From the NCBI GenBank assembly GCA_031396505.1, contig JANNKX010000398.1:1-13155 (forward strand): DNA of 13,155 nt, read 5' to 3'. Of the stretch, positions 6,988 to 13,155 are shown piece by piece (within the stretch, counting starts at the first letter, position 1; every line of letters starts with the position of its first letter). Source of the stretch: JAAFHS01 sp031396505. GTDB taxonomy: Bacteria; Pseudomonadota; Alphaproteobacteria; Rhodobacterales; Rhodobacteraceae. Below the pieces are notes generated by a model. The model was given only the letters and a program-made list of their open reading frames with translations. It had not been told where the DNA came from and ran no database searches. A program made the translations under genes and the position numbers.

Positions 6988-7723
6988 GGTCACTGCCGAC
7001 CTTGCCTTGATCCTGATCTGTGCCGCCTTTGTGGCCGGCTTTGTCGACAGCATTGCGGGGGGCGGTGGGTTGATCACGCTACCGGTGCTGCTGTTGGCCG
7101 GGGCGTCACCGCTGGAGGCGCTGGCGACGAACAAGGTGCAGGGGTCGTTCGGGGCGGCGACGGCGGCGGTTACCTATGCGCGGGCGGGGCATGTGGATTT
7201 GGCGCGGCAACTGCCCGCAGCGGCGATTGCCTTTGGTGCCGGGGTGGCGGGGGCGGTACTGGCATCTGTCATTCCGACAGAAGGGTTACGGCTGGCGCTG
7301 CCCGTGGTGTTGATCGGAATCGCGGTCTTCTTTGCGCTGAAACCGGGGCTGACGGATGTGGACCGGACCGCGCGCTTGCGTCCGGCGGTTTTCACCGCGA
7401 CCGTTGTGCCAGTGATCGGGTTTTATGACGGGTTGATCGGGCCGGGGGCGGGCGCGTTCTACATGACCTCATTCGTGATGCTGGCGGGATACGGCGTGCT
7501 GCGCGCGACGGCGCATACCAAATTGCTGAACTTCGCATCCAACATTGGCGGGCTGTTGGCCTTTGCGATCACCGGCGCGCCGTGGTGGATCATCGGGATT
7601 GCGATGGGTGGTGCGCAGGTCTGCGGGGCAAGGTTGGGCGCGCGGTTGGCGATGCGGATTGGCGCGCGGTTGATCAAGCCGTTGCTGGTGATGACATCTG
7701 TATTGCTGGCGATACGGCTGTAG
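6980..7723 (+). CDS. TSUP-family (YfcA/TauE-like) membrane permease
   Basis: A 247-residue, very hydrophobic protein with about seven to eight membrane segments. It shows the two-fold internal repeat of the TSUP/DUF81 family: GFVDSIAGGGGLIT at 20-33 and GFYDGLIGPGAGAF at 147-160, followed by TNKVQGSFGA (50-59) and HTKLLNFASNIG (179-190) respectively. The family exports or imports sulfur-containing or organic anions (sulfite, sulfoacetate, taurine-related); substrate here is unknown. I choose the TTG at 6980, since the product then starts MFEVTADLAL directly before the first membrane span, as in relatives. The more upstream starts would add a polar stretch. No strong ribosome binding site is visible and the start overlaps the acetyltransferase gene by 8 bases, so coupling is likely. 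Confidence 0.88.
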   Translation: MFEVTADLALILICAAFVAGFVDSIAGGGGLITLPVLLLAGASPLEALATNKVQGSFGAATAAVTYARAGHVDLARQLPAAAIAFGAGVAGAVLASVIPTEGLRLALPVVLIGIAVFFALKPGLTDVDRTARLRPAVFTATVVPVIGFYDGLIGPGAGAFYMTSFVMLAGYGVLRATAHTKLLNFASNIGGLLAFAITGAPWWIIGIAMGGAQVCGARLGARLAMRIGARLIKPLLVMTSVLLAIRL

Positions 7724-7731
7724 ATGGGGTG

Positions 7732-7753
7732 AAATTGACGGCTGTCAATTTTT
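7732..7753 (+). terminator. Intrinsic terminator of serB-GNAT-TSUP
   Basis: AAATTGAC at 7732-7739 and GTCAATTT at 7744-7751 form a perfect 8-bp stem around a GGCT loop. The run of five T (7749-7753) overlaps the stem end. It begins 8 bases after the permease stop. The AT-rich stem is modest in strength but the form is classical. Confidence 0.75.
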
Positions 7754-7796
7754 GACTTTGTTCAATGAAATCAATGAAAATAAGAAGTTATCCACA
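7752..7796 (+). promoter_or_regulatory. DnaA box and promoter-like sequence in a convergent gap
   Basis: TTATCCACA at 7788-7796 is an exact DnaA consensus box. Upstream, TTGACT (7752-7757), an 18-base spacer and GAAAAT (7776-7781) resemble a sigma-70 promoter reading right, although no plus-strand gene follows before the window's next plus gene at 12267. A start near 7788 would coincide with the DnaA box. The box is certain as a sequence match; function of either element is conjecture in this AT-rich stretch. Confidence 0.35.
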
Positions 7797-7834
7797 GGGC
7801 GCGTTAAGACTTTTGTAACATCGCGTGATCGGGG

Positions 7835-7856
7835 AGATCGGCAGATTTGCCCACCT
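7835..7856. repeat. Degenerate relative of the serC-serA palindrome
   Basis: The stretch GATCGGCAGATTTGCCCACC and its edges resemble the reverse complement of the palindrome core at 4309-4332 (GGGCAGATTGCCCATCC), with one inserted T and several changes. It lies just past the end of the cysQ-like gene, again intergenic. It may be a decayed copy of the same dispersed element; the similarity is short and could be chance. Confidence 0.3.
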
Positions 7857-8631
7857 ACAGCGGTTGCAACCGCGCCATTATATCCTGATGGACGGCGGGG
7901 GTTGCGGCCACGACGCCCGCTGTCTGCGGATGGCTGCGGTTGAACGCCAATGCGCCACCCGCACGGTCGGTCACCATGGCCCCGGCGCGGGTGCAGATCA
8001 ACGCACCTGCCGCAATATCCCATTCCCAGGCGTCTTTCAGCGTCAGCATCGCGTCATGCCGCCCTTCGGCAACAAGGCACATCCGGTACGCCAATGACGC
8101 GCGAAAGGTGCGTTTGACCGGGGGCACACCGCCGGGCCACAACGCGGGGTCAAGGTTGGGGCGGCTGGTCAGGACGGTGGCATCCTCAATCGTCGTCCGC
8201 CCGGTTGGGGCAATCGGCTGGCCATCGCGCAGCGCGGGCGCGGTCAGCGATGCGGTATAAAGACGGTCCAGTGCTGGCAGATACACAACGCCCGCCACCA
8301 CAACGCCACCGCGCGCAATGGCAAGCGAATGGGCAAAGGTTTCTTCGCCTGCGACAAACGCCCTTGTCCCATCAATCGGATCGACGATGAACACATGTTC
8401 ACATGACAGCCGGCCCGCATTGTCCGGCGTTTCTTCGGACAGCCAGCCGTAATCCGGGCGCGCAGCACGCAGGCGGGTTTCCAACATGTCATTCACGGCG
8501 ATATCGGCCTCGGTGACCGGGCTGCCGTCGGATTTATCCGACACCTTGGGGTCGCGCTTCCAATAATGCAGGGCGATCTTGCCTGCATCCAGTGCGGCAT
8601 GCGTCAAAAGGTCAAGGTCATGCGCCGGCAA
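7855..8631 (-). CDS. cysQ: Inositol-monophosphatase-family phosphatase, CysQ-like
   Basis: A 258-residue Mg2+-dependent phosphatase of the IMPase/CysQ superfamily. Metal ligands are all present: E66 in SEE (65-67), D84 and D87 in DPIDGT (84-89), and D205 in WEWDIAAG (202-209). Members remove a phosphate from inositol monophosphate, histidinol phosphate or 3'-phosphoadenosine 5'-phosphate (PAP). CysQ, the PAP phosphatase that supports sulfate assimilation, seems the best fit by length and the SEETPDN segment, but the substrate is not proven. The start is a TTG at 8631 giving MPAHDLDLL, in line with relatives. The ATG at 8621 is in another frame and soon hits a stop. The TTG lies inside the end of pmbA (14-base overlap) with GGA about 7 bases before it, so translation is probably coupled to pmbA. 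Confidence 0.85.
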   Translation of the reverse strand: MPAHDLDLLTHAALDAGKIALHYWKRDPKVSDKSDGSPVTEADIAVNDMLETRLRAARPDYGWLSEETPDNAGRLSCEHVFIVDPIDGTRAFVAGEETFAHSLAIARGGVVVAGVVYLPALDRLYTASLTAPALRDGQPIAPTGRTTIEDATVLTSRPNLDPALWPGGVPPVKRTFRASLAYRMCLVAEGRHDAMLTLKDAWEWDIAAGALICTRAGAMVTDRAGGALAFNRSHPQTAGVVAATPAVHQDIMARLQPL

Positions 8632-9958
8632 GGGTCATTCCATCAATCAGCAGGCTGGGCACGCGGAACGACAGATGCGCGCGCGCATCATTGGCGGGGA
8701 TGATCCGCACCAGCATGTCACGCAGGTTGCCCGCGATGGTGCATTCGTTGACAGGGTGGCTGATCTGGCCATTGACCACCCAGAACCCGGAGGCACCCCG
8801 CGAATAATCGCCGGTGGTGGGGTTGATCGTGGAGCCGATCATGGAGGTGACAAGCAGTCCGGTGCCCATTTGTGCAAGCAAATCGTCGCGGGTGACGCTG
8901 CCTTGGGTCAGGTCGATGTTTGATGTGCCGGGCGATGGCGGGGCGGACGTGCCGCGCGTGGCATTGCCGGTGGAGGCAAGCCCGAGTTTGCGTGCGGTGG
9001 CAAGATCCAGCACCCAAGTGGTCAGCACGCCACCGTCAACAATGGCGCGGCGGGTGGTGGGCAGGCCTTCGGCATCAAACGGGCGGGATGATCCGATGCG
9101 GATACGGTGCGGGTCCTCAATGATGGACAATCCGGCGGGCAGGACGGGTTTGCCCAGCGCATCAGCAAGCCAGCTTGACCCGCGCGCGATGCTGGTGCCG
9201 TTGATGGCGGAAATCAGGTGGCCAATCAGGGAACTTGCGACGCGTTCATCAAAGACCACGGGATAGGTGCCGGTCACGGGTTGTACGGCCCCTGCGCGTT
9301 GCAGGGCGCGGGTGGAGGCAAGTGTGCCGATGCTGTCGGACCCCGGCATATCGGCGCGGAAAATGCGGCCTTCGCCTGCGTAATCGCGTTCCATGCCGGT
9401 GCCCGACCCGGTAAAAGCGACCGCAGAAACGGACGATGAGGTGCGCCCATAGCCGCCCTGAAAGCCATTGGTGGCGGCGATGTGCAGGCGGCGGTTGGAA
9501 TAGCTGGCACCGGATTCAACCTGGGTGATGCCCGTGTGGGCCATGGCGGCGGCCTCGGCCATGCGGGCATCGGATTCAAGCTGGGCCGCACCGGGTTCAT
9601 CGGCGGGATCGGCCAGTTGCAACGCGTCTGCGTCCCAGTCGCGCGACAGTTGGGCGGGATCGGCAAGCCCGGCATGGGGGTCGATGGGGGCCTCGCGCGC
9701 CATGGCGACGGCGCGTTCGGCAAGGGCGGTGATGGTGCGGTCTGACACGTCGGATGCGGACACGCAGGCCTGCCGCCCGCCGATCAGGACACGCAAACCG
9801 ATTTCAATGCCTTCGGACCTTTCGGCCTGCTCCAGCGCGCCCGCGCGCACGGAAATGGACAGGGATGTGCCGGTGACGGCCATGGCATCGGCGCTTTCCG
9901 CCCCTGCACGGCGGGCGGCGGTCAGCAGGGCATCTGTCAGGGCATCGAGTGCGGGCAT
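8618..9958 (-). CDS. pmbA: PmbA/TldE metalloprotease subunit
   Basis: 446 residues, matching E. coli PmbA/TldE (about 450). The diagnostic C-terminal block runs from 373: IGSTINPTTGDYSRGASG then FWVVNGQISHPV and CTIAGNL. The protein lacks the HExxxH zinc motif of TldD, so it is the partner subunit, not TldD itself. With TldD it forms a heterodimeric cytosolic protease that trims unfolded or modified peptides; in E. coli it matures microcin B17 and degrades the antitoxin CcdA. No tldD lies in the window, so the partner must be elsewhere. The ATG at 9958 follows AAAGG about 8 bases upstream. It is first in a two-gene unit with the cysQ-like gene. A 6-bp inverted repeat, TGGCAG (9982-9987) with CTGCCA (9993-9998), lies in its upstream region. 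Confidence 0.94.
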   Translation of the reverse strand: MPALDALTDALLTAARRAGAESADAMAVTGTSLSISVRAGALEQAERSEGIEIGLRVLIGGRQACVSASDVSDRTITALAERAVAMAREAPIDPHAGLADPAQLSRDWDADALQLADPADEPGAAQLESDARMAEAAAMAHTGITQVESGASYSNRRLHIAATNGFQGGYGRTSSSVSAVAFTGSGTGMERDYAGEGRIFRADMPGSDSIGTLASTRALQRAGAVQPVTGTYPVVFDERVASSLIGHLISAINGTSIARGSSWLADALGKPVLPAGLSIIEDPHRIRIGSSRPFDAEGLPTTRRAIVDGGVLTTWVLDLATARKLGLASTGNATRGTSAPPSPGTSNIDLTQGSVTRDDLLAQMGTGLLVTSMIGSTINPTTGDYSRGASGFWVVNGQISHPVNECTIAGNLRDMLVRIIPANDARAHLSFRVPSLLIDGMTLAGA

Positions 9959-10016
9959 GGGAAACCTTTGGTTGCGTCAGATGGCAGGTAGTCTGCCAGC
10001 GCCGCGCGCGCAAGAG

Positions 10017-10050
10017 AAAGGCCCCCGGCATGGTGTCCGGGGGCCTTTTT
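10017..10050. terminator. Strong intrinsic terminator between the DUF2125 gene and pmbA
   Basis: AAAGGCCCCCGG at 10017-10028 and CCGGGGGCCTTT at 10037-10048 form a perfect 12-bp stem with an 8-base loop. It starts 16 bases past the DUF2125 stop (minus strand), so it should end that transcript and isolate pmbA, whose promoter must then lie between 9959 and about 10016. The plus-strand side ends in TTTTT (10046-10050), so it would also stop antisense transcription coming through pmbA. Confidence 0.88.
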
Positions 10051-10064
10051 GACGGGTGGGCAGA

Positions 10065-11237
10065 TTATTGCAGCTGCTGGCCGTTGACGAACAGGCCCTT
10101 GTCCTTGAATTCGACGGTCGAGGTCATGCTGTCGCTGCCGTCGGCGGCGGCGGTGGCAAACATGCCCATCATCATGCGCACGCCCATCAGTTGATCCTCG
10201 GGCACCAGACCCATGGCGGTAAGTTTATCCAGCAGGGCATTGCCGCCGGTGAGGGAAAAGTTCAACACGCCGGTGGGGGCGGGCATGCCACTGAACGTGA
10301 CCAGATCGGTATTGTCCAGCGTCAGATCGCCATTGCCCGTCAGTTCGGCACCAACCATTTTCAGGCGGATTTCGTTGATCGTGACGGCGCTGACTTCGGG
10401 TGGGGGCGGCACTTCACCAGCGGCGGGCGTGGCGTTGAAATCGGCCAGCAGGCGCATCATGCCGGTGGCATCGATCACAAGGGTTGCCGGATCGTGCGGC
10501 AACTGGCCCGTCGGGTCGGCCAGGGCCCACGCCTCTTCGGGGACGGTGAAGTCGGTCATTTTCATCAGGAACGTAAAGGGCACCGGCGCGTCGCCCTTTG
10601 CCGTGGGGAATTTCACGTCGGAGGCAAGTTCGGTAAAGCCGACGACCACGGGAAACGGCGTGTCGGCCGAGACAAAGGAAATCGTGCCGGGGCCGGATTT
10701 GAAGTTGGACTGAAAATCGGTGTCCGAAAGGGCATAGCCGCCGACCAGATTGGTCAGGGTGGCATCGATGTTGGCGGGCGCAGAAACGCCGTCACCCATG
10801 GTGCCCTTCATGTTCGTGCTGGCCGAACCGAAATCAAGGCCGATCGCATCGACTGTGCCGCTGGCCGTCATGGTCATGCCGGATTGCGTGATTGTCATGT
10901 CGATGACGGATGCGCCATCGGCGGCGGGGACGGCGCTTTTCACAGTGATGACATCGGACATGGTGATGCCCACGGTGCCATCGCCATTGTCGGTCAGGTT
11001 GACCTCGGGGATCGATTGAACCGCGCCGCCGGCCTCGGCACTGGTCGTGATCGTCAGCCCACGAATTTCAAGAACGTCGCCATTGCGGGCTTCGCTTTCC
11101 GCCGCAACGGTCTGGCCCGACGCGGTGACTGTCTCCTGATATTTCGTCCAAAGCTCTTCGGGCGTAATGGCGAATGCGGTTGAGCCCATCAAAATCGCGC
11201 CAAGGGTCAAACCCGCGCGCAGTGTCCACTGTTTCAT
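10065..11237 (-). CDS. DUF2125-family periplasmic protein
   Basis: 390 residues with a clear Sec signal peptide: MKQ, Arg, a hydrophobic core (LRAGLTLGAILMGST) and a cleavage site after AFA at residue 23. The mature part is rich in Thr, Gly, Asp and short beta-strand-like stretches with few charged helices, and no membrane anchor, so a secreted beta-rich protein is likely. The C-terminal segments ELTGNGDLTL (about 314-323) and the ending KDKGLFVNGQQLQ match my memory of the DUF2125 family found in alphaproteobacteria, which has no established function. It is a single-gene unit with its own promoter and a strong terminator. The ATG at 11237 follows AGAAGG at 7 bases. Family call is moderately sure; role unknown. 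Confidence 0.82.
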   Translation of the reverse strand: MKQWTLRAGLTLGAILMGSTAFAITPEELWTKYQETVTASGQTVAAESEARNGDVLEIRGLTITTSAEAGGAVQSIPEVNLTDNGDGTVGITMSDVITVKSAVPAADGASVIDMTITQSGMTMTASGTVDAIGLDFGSASTNMKGTMGDGVSAPANIDATLTNLVGGYALSDTDFQSNFKSGPGTISFVSADTPFPVVVGFTELASDVKFPTAKGDAPVPFTFLMKMTDFTVPEEAWALADPTGQLPHDPATLVIDATGMMRLLADFNATPAAGEVPPPPEVSAVTINEIRLKMVGAELTGNGDLTLDNTDLVTFSGMPAPTGVLNFSLTGGNALLDKLTAMGLVPEDQLMGVRMMMGMFATAAADGSDSMTSTVEFKDKGLFVNGQQLQ

Positions 11238-11276
11238 AACGAAGCCTTCTCTTTGAAAATGGAAATTGCGGACCGC

Positions 11277-11305
11277 ATAATCTGACGGGTCAGGGCGCGG
11301 GTCAA
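11277..11305 (-). promoter_or_regulatory. Predicted sigma-70 promoter of the DUF2125 gene
   Basis: On the minus strand TTGACC (11305-11300) is followed, after exactly 17 bases, by GATTAT (11282-11277). That is five of six matches to the -35 and four of six to the -10 consensus, with ideal spacing. A start near 11270 gives a leader of about 33 bases with AGAAGG before the ATG. Confidence 0.5.
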
Positions 11306-11327
11306 GTGGGCAAAGCCTGACGAATGG

Positions 11328-12164
11328 TCACGCTTCGGTTTGCAGCAGGTTGGCAAGGCCGGTGCGATAGTCGGGGTGGCGCAAGGTGACGCCCAGCTCT
11401 TCGCGCAGCAGGCGGTTATCGACGCGTTTGCTGTCGGCATAAAAGCTGCGGACCATGGGGGGCAGGTCGGCGGTGGCGAAATCGACGGCGGGCGGCGGTG
11501 GCAGGCCCAACAGGGCTGCGGCATGGGCCAGCACGTCTTCGGGCGGGGCGGGGTCATTGTCGCAAACGTTGTAGACCGCACCGGGGCGCGGGCGGTTGAC
11601 AGAGGCGGCAAGGACCTGCGCGATGTCATCGACGTGGATGCGGCTGAACACCTGCCCCGGTTTGATGATGCGGCGCGCGGTGCCATCGCGCACCTTTTCA
11701 AACGGGCCGCGACCGGGGCCATAGATGCCCGCAAGGCGGAAGATATGCACAGGCAGGCCCGTGGCGCGCCATTGCGCCTCGGCCAGCACGCGTTGGCGGC
11801 CACGCAGGCTGCTGGGGGTCAGGGGAGTATCTTCGGTCACCCACGCGCCCTGATGGTCGCCATAAACCCCCGTGGTGGACAGATACCCGACCCAAGCGGC
11901 GCGCGCGGATGCAATGGCAGGCACGGCGGCAAGGAACGGATCGCCGTCGGCATCGGGGGCGGCAGAGGCAAGGATATGCGTGGCATCGGCCAAGGCAGGG
12001 CCCAGATCGCCGGGCCACAGAACGGGTTCCACCCCCGCCGCGCGCATGACATCGGCCTGTGCGGGGCGGCGTGTGGTTCCGATCACGCGCCAGCCTTGCG
12101 GGATCAGCAGACGCGCAAAGGCATCGGCACTGTAACCATGACCAAGGGACAAAAGCGTCTTCAT
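11328..12164 (-). CDS. SDR-family NAD(P)-dependent epimerase/dehydratase-like protein (YeeZ-like)
   Basis: 278 residues, an atypical extended short-chain dehydrogenase/reductase. The nucleotide-binding loop is GHGYSA at residues 8-13 (a GxGxxG variant), with TTRRP at 30-34 after the second strand, suggesting NADP preference through the arginines. The segment YLSTTGVYGDHQGAWV (94-109) holds the serine/threonine and Y101 of the active-site region. The usual YxxxK lysine is absent (YGDHQ), as in YeeZ-like relatives. FSRIHVDDIAQV (173-184) and YNVCDNDP (198-205) are further epimerase-family marks. Substrate unknown. The ATG at 12164 has only a weak GGA about 10 bases upstream. It is divergent from amn with 102 bases between, and 90 bases upstream of the DUF2125 start, whose own promoter lies in that gap. 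Confidence 0.82.
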   Translation of the reverse strand: MKTLLSLGHGYSADAFARLLIPQGWRVIGTTRRPAQADVMRAAGVEPVLWPGDLGPALADATHILASAAPDADGDPFLAAVPAIASARAAWVGYLSTTGVYGDHQGAWVTEDTPLTPSSLRGRQRVLAEAQWRATGLPVHIFRLAGIYGPGRGPFEKVRDGTARRIIKPGQVFSRIHVDDIAQVLAASVNRPRPGAVYNVCDNDPAPPEDVLAHAAALLGLPPPPAVDFATADLPPMVRSFYADSKRVDNRLLREELGVTLRHPDYRTGLANLLQTEA

Positions 12165-12266
12165 GTCGTCAGTATCCGGCGGGCAAGCGCGGCTTTCAAG
12201 GGCGTCATCAAGGCTTTACTTGCGCTGTGGCACTGCGATGCCTTAGATGTTCAATCCTTTTTTGAA

Positions 12267-13155
12267 ATGACAGCCATGCCCGATGATCTTTTGCCCGTCC
12301 TGACACCCGATACGCCCGAGGCCACAGCCTTTACCGACCCGGATGCCGCCGTATCACGCCTTGAGGCGCTGTATGCGCAGGCCACCAAGTTTTTGTCGCA
12401 TCATTTCAGTGCAGCCGTAACAGGCGGCAAACCGGTGCAGCGGATCCGCGCGTTTTACCCCGAAATCCGCCTGACAGTGACCAGTTTTGACAAGACGGAT
12501 TCGCGCCTGTCCTTCGGGCATGTGGCCACACCCGGCACTTACGCCACGACGATTACGCGCCCGGATTTGTTTCGCAGTTATCTGACCCAGCAGATCGGGC
12601 TGTTGATGCAGCATCACAAGGTGGCGGTGTCGATCGGCCCGTCGGATACGCCGATCCCGGTGCATTTTGCGGTGGCGGGCAATCCTGCGGTATCGGTGCC
12701 GCAGGAAGGCGTGATGGATTTCAACCTGCGTGATGTGTTTGACGTGCCCGATCTTGCCACCACAAACGACGACATCGTGAATGGCGAGCGGCAGTTCAAC
12801 ACGGACGGATCACGCCCGCTTGCGCCGTTCACGGCACAACGGGTGGACTATTCGCTGGCGCGGTTGTCGCATTACACGGCGACCGATCCGCACCATTTTC
12901 AGAACCACGTGCTGTTTACCAACTATCAGTTCTATGTAGATGAATTCGAGGCCTATGCACGGCGCGCCCTTGCCGACCCTGCCAGCGGATACACCAGTTT
13001 TGTGGCGACCGGAAACGCCGAGATCACGACGGGTGATGAACCCCTGCTGCATCCGGCCAAGATGCCGCAGATGCCGACATACCATCTGAAACGGCGGGGC
13101 GGGCAGGGCATTACGCTGGTCAATATCGGTGTGGGGCCATCGAATGCGAAAACCG
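12267..13155 (+). CDS. amn: AMP nucleosidase, 3' end cut by window
   Basis: The frame is open from 12267 to the window edge, giving the first 296 residues of a protein normally near 480-490. AMP nucleosidase hydrolyses AMP to adenine and ribose 5-phosphate and helps to set the adenylate pool; it acts in the cytosol. Family marks visible are TTITRPDLFRSYLTQQI (94-110), GPSDTPIPVHFA (124-135), RDVFDVPDL (155-163), DYSLARLSHYT (194-204), the long block FQNHVLFTNY then QFYVDEF (211-227), and NIGVGPSNAKT (286-296), where the catalytic nucleosidase domain begins. The start could be the ATG at 12267 or 12276 (same frame); neither has a good ribosome binding site. A weak promoter-like pair, TTGCGC (12220-12225) and TTAGAT (12243-12248) with 17 bases between, lies upstream. 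Divergent from the SDR gene. Confidence 0.95.
   Translation, partial: MTAMPDDLLPVLTPDTPEATAFTDPDAAVSRLEALYAQATKFLSHHFSAAVTGGKPVQRIRAFYPEIRLTVTSFDKTDSRLSFGHVATPGTYATTITRPDLFRSYLTQQIGLLMQHHKVAVSIGPSDTPIPVHFAVAGNPAVSVPQEGVMDFNLRDVFDVPDLATTNDDIVNGERQFNTDGSRPLAPFTAQRVDYSLARLSHYTATDPHHFQNHVLFTNYQFYVDEFEAYARRALADPASGYTSFVATGNAEITTGDEPLLHPAKMPQMPTYHLKRRGGQGITLVNIGVGPSNAKT

Noticed and set aside
5533..7134. 533-residue open frame on the minus strand opposite serB
   Set aside because: It is Pro/Arg/Ser-rich, has no recognisable domain and lies antisense to genes with clear catalytic motifs; a long GC-rich shadow frame.
7860..7873. 14-bp perfect palindrome GCGGTTGCAACCGC
   Set aside because: It lies within the last codons of the cysQ-like gene, is short, and has no loop or T-run; likely chance in coding sequence.
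10056..10066. GTGGGCAGATT after the DUF2125 stop as a third copy of the serC-serA palindrome core
   Set aside because: Only one half-site matches; no inverted partner is present.
10056..11183. 375-residue plus-strand frame opposite the DUF2125 gene
   Set aside because: Gly/His/Arg-rich composition typical of a reverse-strand shadow; the minus-strand product has a signal peptide and family features.
1..13155. CRISPR arrays, insertion sequences, phage genes, tRNA or rRNA genes
   Set aside because: No regularly spaced repeats, transposase or integrase motifs, or structural RNA signatures were found on either strand by reading.

Overview
The window looks like chromosomal DNA of a marine-type alphaproteobacterium of the Rhodobacterales (roseobacter group). 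The reasons are the alphaproteobacterial form of SerC with a serC-type leader RNA, the divergent serC-serA / serB arrangement, a DUF2125 periplasmic protein, a pmbA gene overlapping an inositol-monophosphatase-family gene, and GC-rich codon use. Species cannot be fixed from the sequence alone.

Layout, left to right. At 1-922 (minus) lie the N-terminal part of a metallophosphoesterase, cut by the window edge, and just upstream of it a 175-residue protein of unknown function encoded in clearly AT-richer DNA. At 1096-2499 (plus) is a complete decarboxylating 6-phosphogluconate dehydrogenase (gnd). A convergent gap with two inverted repeats separates it from the serine operon on the minus strand: serC (5478-4339), then serA (4241-2646), with a long inverted repeat between them and a structured leader before serC. 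Diverging from serC on the plus strand is serB-GNAT acetyltransferase-TSUP permease (5633-7723), tightly overlapped and closed by a good intrinsic terminator. After an AT-rich convergent gap with a perfect DnaA box come minus-strand pmbA (9958-8618) and a cysQ-like phosphatase (8631-7855) that overlap by 14 bases. Further right are a DUF2125 gene with its own promoter and terminator (11237-10065), a YeeZ-like SDR gene (12164-11328), and divergently the start of amn, AMP nucleosidase (12267 to the window end).

Functionally, the core is the complete phosphorylated serine pathway: SerA oxidises 3-phosphoglycerate, SerC transaminates the product and SerB dephosphorylates phosphoserine. The two transcription units diverge from one 154-bp region. 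Around it are central-metabolism genes (gnd, amn) and housekeeping maintenance genes (pmbA, cysQ-like). I see no phage, transposase, CRISPR array, tRNA or rRNA. No gap exceeds 300 bases. I found no evident new multi-gene system. The most unusual items are the AT-rich orphan gene, the serC leader with a possible alternative fold, and palindromic elements in the intergenic gaps.
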